A stretch of DNA of 64,000 nucleotides, from assembly GCA_040756515.1 (NCBI GenBank), contig JBFLYW010000002.1, forward strand, positions 161,345-225,344, given 5' to 3'. The DNA is from DSXH01 sp020724325. Lineage in GTDB: Bacteria > Bacteroidota > Ignavibacteria > Ignavibacteriales > Melioribacteraceae. The notes beneath the pieces are model-generated. The model made no database searches. It was not told where the DNA came from and was given only the letters and a program-made list of their open reading frames with translations. Below are positions 47,522-55,799 of this stretch, one piece after another. Positions within the stretch are counted from its first letter, which is position 1, and every line of letters starts with the position of its first letter. Position numbers and translations under genes: made by a program.

Positions 47522-48049
47522 TTACCAGCTGGAAACAACTCCCAATAAAATATCTTCTGTAATCCTGTCAATTGCTACATCAATTGCTTTTCTTCTTACG
47601 GTAATAATATCGCCATTACCTTCAACAGGATAATCGCCGTAGTTTGAAAAGCTCCGTTCAAAAATTGTCTGACGTTTTATCAAATCCCTGTACACTGCTT
47701 TTACGGTAATTGTTACTCTTCTGGCAGTAATGTTTTCACCGCCGGATATAACCGCCGGTGCGTCGGTAAGCGATACAACAGTACCCTCAATAATAGAATC
47801 TGATTTTAATTTATCGCCTACTGTTAAAGTGTTATCGTCAATAAATTTTCTTGTAAGTCCTTGCGTTAGTCTGTCGCTCAAATCGAATTCGCCAGAACCG
47901 CTTCTGTCAATAAATAGAGGAATGGAAATTGTTTTTAGATGTGGAGGAACTGACGCTCCGGTAAAAGAATAGCTGCATGCAAACAGATTAATGATGCAGA
48001 AATTTATTGACAAAAATAAAATTGCATTTTTAATTCTATTCAATTTCAT
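47522..48049 (-). CDS. lptE: LptE-like LPS-assembly lipoprotein
   Basis: A 175-residue lipoprotein with a signal sequence and lipobox LFAC (lipidated C25). The beginning of the mature part, CSYSFTGASVPPHLKTISIP, and DRLTQGLTRKFIDDNTLTV match LptE/RlpB family members of Bacteroidota. LptE helps LptD insert lipopolysaccharide in the outer membrane. Its start lies inside the 3' end of the sigma-54 regulator gene (14-base overlap), as in the conserved miaB-regulator-lptE neighbourhood. Confidence 0.87.
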   Translation of the reverse strand: MKLNRIKNAILFLSINFCIINLFACSYSFTGASVPPHLKTISIPLFIDRSGSGEFDLSDRLTQGLTRKFIDDNTLTVGDKLKSDSIIEGTVVSLTDAPAVISGGENITARRVTITVKAVYRDLIKRQTIFERSFSNYGDYPVEGNGDIITVRRKAIDVAIDRITEDILLGVVSSW

Positions 48050-49142
48050 ATTCCTTTAGCTTTCTGTACAATGTCCGCTCGCTAATATTTAAAAGTTTTG
48101 CGGCTTTTCTTCTGTTGTATTTTGTCTGTTTAAGAGCATTCATAATTGCTTGCTTTTCAAGTTCGTCAAGTGTAATAACATCGCTTTTAATTTCTGTTGA
48201 ATTTCTGCTGGTAAAATCTGGTTCGTTTCGTAATGCAATCTGCTTTAGGTCCAGCAAATCTTTTTTGATATCTATTAACGCTCTATAAATCATTTCTCTA
48301 TCAAGCAGATCCGGAGGACGGTTTATATGAACGGGAAGATTTCGCAGTTCGTCATCTTTTAACATGAATGAAAGAAGCGGAATAAAGGAATCAGTATCAA
48401 GCAGACCAGTTTTGCTTAACGCTACAGCAGATTCTATAACGTTTTTTAATTCTCTTATATTACCAGGCCAATTGTAATTTATTAAAAGCTCGGTAGCGTC
48501 CTTTGTCAGCCGAGGTTCTGGTATGTTGTTCAATTGAGAATAGTTCTTCAAAAAATAATTTGACAGTTCAAGAATATCGCCGCGTCTTTTGCGCAATGGC
48601 GGAATGTTGAGCGTTACAGCTTTAAGCCGGAAATAGAGATCGTTACGGAATTTTTTTGAATCGACTTCGTTCTGAAGGTCTTTGTTTGTTGCTGCAATTA
48701 TTCTTACATCAACTTTTGTTATCGATTCGCTGCCCAGCCGCATAAATTCTTTTGTCTCGAGTACACGTAATAGTTTTACCTGAGTTGTAAGTGCCATTTC
48801 TGCAATTTCATCAAGAAAAAGTGTTCCGCCGTCTGCTATTTCGAAATAACCTTTACGATCATCTACCGCACCTGTAAATGAACCTTTCTTATGACCGAAT
48901 AATTCGCTTTCTAAAAGACTTTCTGGAATAGCACCGCAGTTTACACTTACTAGTTCGTTACCGGACCGCTTGCTATAATAATGTAATGCACGCGCAAATA
49001 CTTCTTTGCCAACACCGCTTTCCCCGGTGATAAGAACGGAAATATCCGATTGAGCGACTTGCATTGTTATATCTATTAAGTCGCGGATTTCCTTTGACTT
49101 GCCGATTATCCCAAATTTTTTCTGAAAGTCTTCGAAGCTCAT
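48036..49142 (-). CDS. sigma-54-dependent Fis-family transcriptional regulator
   Basis: A 368-residue enhancer-binding protein without an N-terminal receiver domain. The AAA+ core has Walker A GESGVGKE (40-47), GSFTGA (87-92, sigma-54 contact loop with S for A) and Walker B LFLDEIAEM; the C-terminal Fis HTH is NRRKAAKLLNISERTLYRKL. Its target is unknown. It is the first gene of the run through lptE and the glycosyltransferases, and its stop region overlaps lptE. An IS256 element lies just upstream. Confidence 0.92.
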   Translation of the reverse strand: MSFEDFQKKFGIIGKSKEIRDLIDITMQVAQSDISVLITGESGVGKEVFARALHYYSKRSGNELVSVNCGAIPESLLESELFGHKKGSFTGAVDDRKGYFEIADGGTLFLDEIAEMALTTQVKLLRVLETKEFMRLGSESITKVDVRIIAATNKDLQNEVDSKKFRNDLYFRLKAVTLNIPPLRKRRGDILELSNYFLKNYSQLNNIPEPRLTKDATELLINYNWPGNIRELKNVIESAVALSKTGLLDTDSFIPLLSFMLKDDELRNLPVHINRPPDLLDREMIYRALIDIKKDLLDLKQIALRNEPDFTSRNSTEIKSDVITLDELEKQAIMNALKQTKYNRRKAAKLLNISERTLYRKLKEYEIE

Positions 49143-49189
49143 TTTATTAATAGTTGATAATTATCTCTTTAAAAATAAGAAATGTTTTG

Positions 49190-49380
49190 CTACTTATAGA
49201 ACACGAATGAACGCTAATTCGTGATTATCCGTTTAATCCGCCATAGAACGGCGGACAAGTCCGTGTTCATCCGTGTTCTATTAGCGTGCACAATAGGACA
49301 CGAAGAAACACGAATAAAACGAATTTACACTAATTCGTGGTTATCCGTTTAATTTGTGTTCGTTCGTGTCCTATAAAATA
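49190..49380. repeat. dispersed GTCCGCC-hairpin repeat
   Basis: Two copies of an ACACGAATGAACGC / ATTCGTG...TATCCGTTTAAT element. The first contains CCGCCATAGAACGGCGGACA, a hairpin. The family recurs at 53.8-54.2 kb, at 55.3-55.4 kb and inside rpiA. Nothing else is seen between the regulator gene and the IS. Confidence 0.75.
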
Positions 49381-49424
49381 TTATTTCATATCATTAGTGA
49401 AAATCTTTGGTGTATATTAGAACT

Positions 49425-50755
49425 TAGTTGAGAATAATAAAAGAGACCCCCAAGGTTTAGTAAATTTGAGTTGGAAAACACAAACAAAAACCAAAAGGAG
49501 TCTCAAATGAAAGATAAGAAAATCTTAATCGAATTAGATGAAGAAGAGCTAACAAAATTGATTCAAAACCAGCCAGAGCTTTTTGTAGGAGAGACAATGA
49601 AAGCTGTAATACAGAAAGCCATAAGAAAGGAATCGGAAGAAAAAACTGGAGGAAGGTATAATCGAGAAAGCAAATACCAAAACTGGGGTAAGAACCCGGG
49701 CAGTGTAAGCATAAACAATGAGAAGGTAAGATTGGAAATACCACGACTGCGCCAGAAAGAAAGCGGAAAGACCGAGGAGCCAGAACTATATAAATCGATG
49801 AGGAAGACAGTGGAAGTGGACAAAAAATTTATGAGTTATTTACTCAACGGAATAAGTCAACGTAAGTATAAAAAAGCAGCGAGGATGATGAGTGATAGTT
49901 TTGGATTAAGCCAGAGTACAATGAGCAGACTATTCAACCGGGAAGCAGAAAAAGCATTGAGAGAATTTGACGATAGAGATTTAGGTAATTACGAGATAGT
50001 GGCAATACTGATAGACGGAAAATATTTTAAGAAGGAACAGATAGTACATGCAGTAGGGATAACGTCAAATGGGGATAAAATAATGTTGGGATTCATCCAT
50101 ACGACAACAGAGAATTCAAAATCAATAGGGGAACTATTAAGAAACTTAATAAAACGTAACTTGAGATTTGAAGAAGGGATATTGTTTATCAGCGACGGTT
50201 CCAAAGGTATAAGCAAAGCTGTTAACGATGTATTTGGAGATAAAGCATTGATACAAAGATGTCAGTGGCACAAAAGAGAAAATGTAATCAGTTATTTATC
50301 GGACCATGATAAAGATATTTACAAAGGCAAAATACAACGCGCTTACAGTGAACCCGGCTACGAAGAAGCAAGGAGAAAACTTTACGAAATAATCACAGAA
50401 TTGGAAAAGATAAATCGGAGCGCGGCAAAGTCAATGTTGGAAGGATTGGAAGAAACGCTAACAATCCATCGCTTGGGATTGAAAGAAGAGTTGGGCAAGA
50501 GTTTAAGTACAACCAATATAATTGAAAATGTGAATTCACAATTAAGCAAGAAATCAAAAAATGTAAAGAGATGGCGAGATTCACAAATGAGAAGCAAATG
50601 GGTAGCTATGATGCTGTTAGATATAGAACCCTGTTTGAATCGAATAAGTAATCACAAAAAGCTGCACTTACTAAGAACGGCAATAAAAGCAGAGTTGAAA
50701 ATAGAACAACTTAAGGTTGCTTAAATTAATGCGGGTCTCTAAAAAATCTCAACTA
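49425..50755 (+). mobile_element. IS256-family insertion sequence
   Basis: About 1331 bp bounded by imperfect inverted ends: TAGTTGAGAATAATAAAAGAGACC on the left reads TAGTTGAGAT...AGAGACC on the right complement, i.e. the outer 9 bases and inner AGAGACCC match with a looser middle. It holds one Mutator-type transposase. Flanks (AGAACTT / AGACTTG) resemble but do not match as a target duplication. The right end overlaps the stop of the GxxExxY gene. Confidence 0.82.
49507..50724 (+). CDS. IS256-family (Mutator) transposase
   Basis: A 405-residue DDE transposase. ATG 49507 has a good ribosome site (AAAAGGAG); a TTG at 49471 would add 12 residues. Landmarks: ILIDGKYFKK (first Asp), FISDGSKGISKAVNDVF (second Asp), RCQWHKREN (conserved C-x2-H), and SLSTTNIIENVNSQLSKK before the end. 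The reading frame is intact, so the element may be active. Confidence 0.95.
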   Translation: MKDKKILIELDEEELTKLIQNQPELFVGETMKAVIQKAIRKESEEKTGGRYNRESKYQNWGKNPGSVSINNEKVRLEIPRLRQKESGKTEEPELYKSMRKTVEVDKKFMSYLLNGISQRKYKKAARMMSDSFGLSQSTMSRLFNREAEKALREFDDRDLGNYEIVAILIDGKYFKKEQIVHAVGITSNGDKIMLGFIHTTTENSKSIGELLRNLIKRNLRFEEGILFISDGSKGISKAVNDVFGDKALIQRCQWHKRENVISYLSDHDKDIYKGKIQRAYSEPGYEEARRKLYEIITELEKINRSAAKSMLEGLEETLTIHRLGLKEELGKSLSTTNIIENVNSQLSKKSKNVKRWRDSQMRSKWVAMMLLDIEPCLNRISNHKKLHLLRTAIKAELKIEQLKVA

Positions 50756-51177
50756 GACTTGAATATTTGCCAAATCTTTCTTTTAAACTCAGCTTTTTTC
50801 CCAAAGTTAAATAAAAAGCCAAGTTCTATATCAGTTGCTCTTAGGTAATTTAACAACTGCGCTTCGTGTTCAGGGCAAATTGATTCTGCAGCTTTTAATT
50901 CTATTATAATGGAATTCTCCACAAGCAAATCTGCGAAATAATCCCCAACTTCTTTCGATTTGTAATATACCTTTATATGTTTTTGTTGAGCGACAGATAA
51001 GCCCATATCCTCTAATTCAATTTTCAATGCATTCTCATATACTTTCTCAAGAAATCCGAATCCCAAAGAATTATATACTCTATAAAATCCTTTAATGACT
51101 TTATTTGACAACTCCGGAAAAATCATCGAAGTGTTTTGGTTAAGCATTTCCTCCGGTATCATAATTTTCTCCGACAA
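50749..51177 (-). CDS. GxxExxY protein
   Basis: A 142-residue PD-(D/E)xK-like fold protein. The name motif is G41-F-L-E44-K-V-Y47, followed by an Asp-bearing VGDYFADLLVENSIIIELKAAE nuclease-like core (ELKA). Function is unknown; such genes are often seen near mobile DNA and can spread by transfer. The last residues and TGA lie in the right inverted repeat of the IS256 element (TCT-AGT-TGA), so the natural C-terminus may have been changed by the insertion. Confidence 0.82.
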   Translation of the reverse strand: MSEKIMIPEEMLNQNTSMIFPELSNKVIKGFYRVYNSLGFGFLEKVYENALKIELEDMGLSVAQQKHIKVYYKSKEVGDYFADLLVENSIIIELKAAESICPEHEAQLLNYLRATDIELGFLFNFGKKAEFKRKIWQIFKSS

Positions 51178-51217
51178 TTATTATGATTTTTTAAACAAAG
51201 AGCATGCAAGAATAGAT

Positions 51218-51898
51218 TTATTTAATCAAGCTGATTATTCTGCCGCTAACGTTGAATTTCTGTAACAAATAATCAAGAACGGATTTGGTTTCTGTTTCGT
51301 TAACAAATCTTCCAACATTAACCACATTTAAGATGCTTCCGCCTACTTCCTTTGTAGTTATTTCTGAGTAGTAACCATCCGTCTGAATCTGTTCATGTAA
51401 TTTTTTTGCATTGTCCAGGTTTAGGAATGCACCGGCTTGAATTGTATAGATGTAATTAATAGAGTCGGCTTTGTCTTCAGGTGGAATCCGAACTATTTCT
51501 TCGGTATCCGGAATATTTCGATCGGCTGATTTGTTATAAGGTGAGTTAGGGAATTCAGTTTTTAATTTATTGAGATATGTTTCTGCTTTCTTATAATATC
51601 CCAATGAATAGTAGTAGGAAAAAATTCTGTAAAGTGAAGCATCGGCATATCTGCTCTTTGGGAATTTTTCATATACGATTGAATACTTCTTTAGTGCTTC
51701 TTCACCGTTTATGGTTAATACTGCATCAAGAAAGATTACTGATGGGTCGTTGGGATTTTTTGATCTTAAATCCTTAAGAAAAGTTGCTGCATATTTTAAG
51801 TCGCCGGAATCAATCCGGCGGAGAGCCGAAGTAATATCCGATTCCTGTGCAAAAACAGAAATGTTCGTGATTACAAATATTAAGAATACAACTCGCAT
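51218..51898 (-). CDS. SPOR-domain TPR protein, secreted
   Basis: A 226-residue protein with a signal peptide (MRVVFLIFVITNISVFAQ). TPR-like helices span about 25-130 (AATFLKDLRSKNPNDPSVIFLDAVL, ADASLYRIFSYYYSLGYYKKAETYLNKL). A SPOR domain (about 148-225: YIYTIQAGAFLNLDNAKKLHEQI...) ends the protein. SPOR domains bind denuded peptidoglycan at division septa. It lies between miaB and the GxxExxY gene on the same strand. Confidence 0.85.
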   Translation of the reverse strand: MRVVFLIFVITNISVFAQESDITSALRRIDSGDLKYAATFLKDLRSKNPNDPSVIFLDAVLTINGEEALKKYSIVYEKFPKSRYADASLYRIFSYYYSLGYYKKAETYLNKLKTEFPNSPYNKSADRNIPDTEEIVRIPPEDKADSINYIYTIQAGAFLNLDNAKKLHEQIQTDGYYSEITTKEVGGSILNVVNVGRFVNETETKSVLDYLLQKFNVSGRIISLIK

Positions 51899-51904
51899 GT
51901 TACT

Positions 51905-52015
51905 CTCCTAATCTGATAACCTTGAAGATCTGATAACCTTGAAGGTCTGATAACCTTGAAGGTCGTCAGGATAAAAAAAGCATTCCTTGACCTTCAAGGT
52001 TGAGAACTCTGTTCT
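51905..52015. repeat. REP-like cluster
   Basis: Three successive GATAACCTTGAAG(A/G)TCT units and an inverted GACCTTCAAGGTTGAGAAC half-site separated by GTCAGGATAAAAAAAGCATTCC. It occupies the 5' side of the SPOR gene. Confidence 0.7.
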
Positions 52016-52032
52016 TACTCATGAAATTTATT

Positions 52033-52152
52033 TCATAACTTTGTTATAAAATAGAGTACAAGATTTATCACAATCAAAAATAGAATAAAATAGACTACCG
52101 CAACAAATCGACGCTTATTCTTTGCATAACGCTTAATATCAAAATCTATCAT
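52033..52152 (-). CDS. tiny membrane protein (39 aa)
   Basis: An ATG at 52152 opens MIDFDIKRYAKNKRRFVAVVYFILFLIVINLVLYFITKL, a basic N-terminus and a single membrane helix. It sits between miaB and the SPOR gene in the same orientation and has window-typical codons. The ribosome site is weak. It may be real or chance. Confidence 0.4.
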   Translation of the reverse strand: MIDFDIKRYAKNKRRFVAVVYFILFLIVINLVLYFITKL

Positions 52153-52199
52153 ACGGACTCTAAATTTGTGCGAAAAGATAGGAAGGACGATTGCAATGC

Positions 52200-52460
52200 A
52201 CAAGCAGATTAAAGAAAATCAGTTACAATCTGTTTTCATCTGTTAAATCTGTTTGCCATTTACTCTTCTGATAGCACACTGATCGAACTGATTAAACTGA
52301 TAAAAGCAGATTAAAAAAAATCAGTTCCAATCTGTTTTAATCTGTTAAATCTGTGTGCCATTTACTCTCCTGATAGCACACAGATCGAACTGTTAACCTT
52401 GATAACCTTGAAGGTCGTCAGGATAAAAAAAGCATTGCTTGACCTTCAAGATTGAGAAAG
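52200..52460. repeat. 100/102-bp family in inverse orientation plus a REP pair
   Basis: Two copies of the CAGATTAAA...TAATCTG / TGATAGCACACTGATCGAAC family run opposite to those at 31.4 and 40.4 kb (about 52200-52390), then a REP pair with GTCAGGATAAAAAAAGCATTGC spacer at about 52395-52455. Confidence 0.8.
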
Positions 52461-52469
52461 TTACATCTG

Positions 52470-53795
52470 TTAAATTTGTGCGCTATTTATTTTTAACAGC
52501 TCGCCAAACAAAGTAGCAGAAGTCGCACGGTTTATTTTTATCATAACATAATCACCTTCACTTACATTATCAACTCTCGGGAAAATCACTACTTTATTAG
52601 TATCTGTCCTACCGGCAAAGAACTGATCGGACTTTTTACTGTTCCCTTCAACCAGAACAATTTCTTCAGTGCCGATTAGTGCTTGATTAATTTCCTGTGA
52701 TATTTTCTGCTGCAGTTCGATTATATCATTCAATCTCTTAGACTTCACATCATCAGGAACATCGTCATGCATATCATACGCTTTTGTACCTTCACGCGGT
52801 GAATATTTGAACATATAAGCACCATCGTATCGAACCCGCTGCATTACATCGAGCGTCATTAAATGATCTTCCATCGTTTCGGTCGGAAATCCTGAAATAA
52901 TATCTGTAGAAAAACTTACACCGGGAATTATTCTTCGCGCTCTCTCAATTAAGTTAAAATAATGTTCTATTGTGTATGTCCTGTTCATCAGATGCAAAAT
53001 TCTATTCGAGCCGGATTGAACAGGAAGATGAATGTAATTACAAATGTTGGGATGTTCTGCAATTGTATATAATAGTTTATCTGATAAATCTTGCGGGTGG
53101 GATGTTGTAAACCGAACACGTACTAAACTATCTGCCAGCGCACAAGCAGCGAGCAAATCCGCAAAATCTTTTCCGTTATCATTATAAGAATTTACATTCT
53201 GACCAAGAAGATTAACCTCTTTAAATCCTCTTGAAGAAAGCTGTTGAACCTCATCCACAATAGAATTCAGCGAACGGCTTCTTTCTCTTCCTCTTGTAAA
53301 CGGAACTACACAAAAAGTACAGAACTTATCGCATCCTCTCATTACAGATATCCATGCGCTTAATCCGTCTTCTCTATAAGGAGCTATATCGTCGTAAGTT
53401 TCTGTACGCGAGAGCTTTACACCAATTCCTTTTTCACCGCCGAATGCAATATCAAGATATTCAGGCAAACGGCGGTATTCATCGGGTCCAACTACTAAAT
53501 CAACAATTTTCTTTTCATCTATTAGGGATTTGCGTAACCTCTCTGCCATACATCCAAGTATTCCAATAACCGTTTCAGGTTTTGTGTTTTTAATTTTTTT
53601 GAGGTGATCAAGACGATTGTAAATTTTCTGCTCGGCATTTTCTCTTACACTGCATGTATTAAGTAAGATTACATCAGCACCGTCTATTTCTTTGTTAATA
53701 CTGTAACCGTTATTGTGCAGAATACCCTGAACTAATTCCGTATCTGCAAGGTTCATCTGACAACCGTACGTTTCGATGTATATTTTGTTCTTCAT
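52470..53795 (-). CDS. miaB: tRNA-2-methylthio-N6-dimethylallyladenosine synthase
   Basis: A 441-residue radical SAM methylthiotransferase that modifies A37 of tRNAs. N-terminal cluster Cys: C12, C48 and C82. Radical SAM cluster: C155-x3-C159-x2-C162 in MRGCDKFCTFC. The C-terminal TRAM domain (about 378-440) is present. In many Bacteroidota it lies right before the sigma-54 regulator and lptE; here a SPOR gene, GxxExxY and the IS256 element separate them. Confidence 0.95.
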   Translation of the reverse strand: MKNKIYIETYGCQMNLADTELVQGILHNNGYSINKEIDGADVILLNTCSVRENAEQKIYNRLDHLKKIKNTKPETVIGILGCMAERLRKSLIDEKKIVDLVVGPDEYRRLPEYLDIAFGGEKGIGVKLSRTETYDDIAPYREDGLSAWISVMRGCDKFCTFCVVPFTRGRERSRSLNSIVDEVQQLSSRGFKEVNLLGQNVNSYNDNGKDFADLLAACALADSLVRVRFTTSHPQDLSDKLLYTIAEHPNICNYIHLPVQSGSNRILHLMNRTYTIEHYFNLIERARRIIPGVSFSTDIISGFPTETMEDHLMTLDVMQRVRYDGAYMFKYSPREGTKAYDMHDDVPDDVKSKRLNDIIELQQKISQEINQALIGTEEIVLVEGNSKKSDQFFAGRTDTNKVVIFPRVDNVSEGDYVMIKINRATSATLFGELLKINSAQI

Positions 53796-53814
53796 TCTAT
53801 ATCTTTAAATTAGT

Positions 53815-54235
53815 GTAAATTCGTTTTATTCGTGTGCTATCTACAGGTTTAATAGAACACGAATGAACGCGGACTTGTCCGCCGTTCTCTGGCGGATTTA
53901 ACGAATCTCCACGAATCAGTGCAAATTCGTTCAGTCCGTGTTCCTTCGTGTCCCATTAGGCAGGTTTAATAGAACACGGATGAACGCAAATTTAACGAAT
54001 CTCCACGAATCAGTGCAAATTCGTTCAGTCCGTGTTTATTCGTGTTCCATTAATCAAGGTAATAGAACACGGATGAACGCAAATTTAACGAATCTCCACG
54101 AATTAGTGCAAATTCGTTAAATTCGTGTCCCTTCGTGTGCTATCTACAGGTTTAATAGAACACGGATGAACACGGACTTGTCCGCCGTTCTATGGCGGAT
54201 TAAACGGATAACCGCGAATTTTTACAGCGAAATTT
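53815..54235. repeat. GTCCGCC-hairpin repeat array
   Basis: Units beginning ATAGAACACG start at about 53851, 53969, 54062 and 54155 (spacings 118, 93 and 93), with TCCACGAAT(C/T)AGTGCAAATTC segments. The first and last have TCCGCCGTTCT(A/C)TGGCGGA hairpins. No gene is present. Confidence 0.85.
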
Positions 54236-54351
54236 ATTTATATACCACGAATATTTTTCATAGCTTTGCAACGTCCTTCAACAATTAATCCCTGATTATG
54301 CTGTTTTTAACTCGTATTTAAACATGGTATGATATTTTCTTATGAAAGCGC

Positions 54352-55287
54352 ATGACGAAAAATGAACTAAAAAAACTCGCCGCACAAAAATCCATTGATG
54401 AAATCAAATCAGGTATGATTATTGGACTTGGATCTGGCTCTACTTTCCAATACGCTTTGGAAATAATCGCCGAAAAAATAAAGAATGGCGAATTAAAGGA
54501 TATTAAAGGAGTTCCATCATCAATTGAAACCGAGAAGAGATCTAAAGAATTAGGAATTCCGGTTATTACTCTGAATGAATTGATAATTGAAAACTTGTCC
54601 GCCATTAGTTTGGCGGATGGAGAATGGAGAATTAAAAAAGATCAAATGAATTCAACAATTCTCAATTCTCAATTCTCAATTCTCAATTCAAAACCCTCAA
54701 TTCTCAATTCTCAATTCTCAATTCTCAATTCAAAACCCTCAATTCCCAATTCTCAATTCTCAATTCTCAATTCTCAATTCGCAATTGATATTACTCTCGA
54801 CGGCGCCGATGAGGTAACCGTAAGTCATCCGGATCCCGATTTATCGGGAGAAGGCTCTAAGGTTAAAGGATCCAAATCATTCCACTTGATTAAAGGCGGC
54901 GGCGGTGCGCATCTTAGAGAAAAAGTTTTGTTTCAGAATAGTAAAAGAACCGTTGTTATAATTGATGATTCTAAACTGTCCGATTCACTCGGCTCAAAAT
55001 CTTTATTACCGGTTGAAGTAATTCCGTTTGCTGTTGAATCAGAAAAAAAATTTTTGGAATGGCTCGGTGCAAAGGTTTCTTTACGACTTTATGAAGATGG
55101 AAGTGATTTTGTTACCGATGAAGGTAATTTAATTCTTGATGCCGATTTCGGCGGAATAAAAAATTTAGTTGAGTTAAATAGTTTGTTAAATAACCGCGCT
55201 GGAATTGTGGGACACGGTTTGTTCCTTGATGCAGCTTCTGTTGTTTACTGTGCATCAGATGATGGTGTGAGAGTTTATAAATCTTGA
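54352..55287 (+). CDS. rpiA: ribose-5-phosphate isomerase A with repeat-derived insertions
   Basis: Interconverts ribose 5-phosphate and ribulose 5-phosphate in the pentose phosphate pathway. It has 311 residues, about 80 more than usual. Active-site segments are intact: GLGSGST (25-31), DGADEV (150-155), KGGGGAHLREK (181-191). Two stretches have no counterpart in the family: residues about 80-144, including FSILNSQ repeats from an ATTCTCA microsatellite and a GTCCGCC hairpin element, and about 156-177 (HPDPDLSGEGSKVKGSK), from a CCCGATTTATCGGG element. Both keep the frame. Activity is plausible if the inserts lie on surface loops. Confidence 0.93.
   Translation: MTKNELKKLAAQKSIDEIKSGMIIGLGSGSTFQYALEIIAEKIKNGELKDIKGVPSSIETEKRSKELGIPVITLNELIIENLSAISLADGEWRIKKDQMNSTILNSQFSILNSKPSILNSQFSILNSKPSIPNSQFSILNSQFAIDITLDGADEVTVSHPDPDLSGEGSKVKGSKSFHLIKGGGGAHLREKVLFQNSKRTVVIIDDSKLSDSLGSKSLLPVEVIPFAVESEKKFLEWLGAKVSLRLYEDGSDFVTDEGNLILDADFGGIKNLVELNSLLNNRAGIVGHGLFLDAASVVYCASDDGVRVYKS
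54589..54783 (+). repeat. in-frame repeat insertion in rpiA
   Basis: It begins with ACTTGTCCGCC...GGCGGAT, a hairpin shared with intergenic repeats, continues with GGAGAATGGAGAATT and then many ATTCTCA units (54659-54780). No stop codon occurs in frame over about 65 codons. Confidence 0.85.
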
Positions 55288-55450
55288 TCTTGCTGTTGTT
55301 GTTCTTTGTATTAGTGTAAATTCGTTATATTCGTGTTTCTTCGTGTCCCATTAGGCAGGTTAATAGAACACGGATGAACACGGACTTGTCCGCCGTTCTA
55401 TGGCGGATTAAACGGATAACCGCGGATAATAAAAAATGTTTAAAATAATG

Positions 55451-55481
55451 TTGACAAGGAATTTAGCATTAACTATTTTTG
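55451..55481 (+). promoter_or_regulatory. candidate promoter for the giant secreted-protein gene
   Basis: TTGACA (55451-55456), a 17-base spacer, then TATTTTTG (55474-55481). This fits both a sigma-70 layout (TATTTT as -10) and the Bacteroidota TAnnTTTG -7 element. It would give a leader of about 310 bases. Confidence 0.4.
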
Positions 55482-55699
55482 ACATCAGTTGGTAAAGAAA
55501 TACGAAAAAAATATTGAGAATTTTGGTTGTTTTGTAAACATTAGAAAAAAGAAAATGATGAGCAAAGGTACATTCCTTTATTTATTTTAAAGTAATGCCG
55601 TACATTATTCATATAACGCATTATAAAATATGCATTTAACTTTTTCACAAAATCAATTAACAAATATTTTATTTAACAACCTTTTAAAAAAGGAGGTAC

Positions 55700-55729
55700 A
55701 TGCAAATGACAAAGCTCTTACCAACTTAA
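55700..55729 (+). CDS. nine-codon leader peptide with strong ribosome site
   Basis: AAAGGAGGT (55688-55697) precedes ATG 55700, which reads MQMTKLLPT then TAA. It lies in the long leader of the giant secreted-protein gene. It may be a regulatory leader peptide or a chance short frame; no hairpin partner was identified. Confidence 0.35.
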   Translation: MQMTKLLPT

Positions 55730-55799
55730 GGACTAAAGAGTTTAGAAGTGTGTGTGTAACAAATTTGTTTTTATTTATTAACTAATTAGGAGTCATAAC

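Larger units (their letters stand above)
55288..55799. other. intergenic region upstream of the giant secreted-protein gene
   Basis: Repeat of the GTCCGCC-hairpin family at about 55310-55435. After that the sequence is AT-rich and holds a promoter candidate at 55451-55481 and a tiny leader frame at 55700-55729. The giant gene has a ribosome site (TTAGGAG) at about 55785-55791. Confidence 0.55.

Noticed and set aside
49417..50763. Target-site duplication of the IS256 element
   Set aside because: AGAACTT on the left and AGACTTG on the right are similar but not identical, so no duplication can be claimed.
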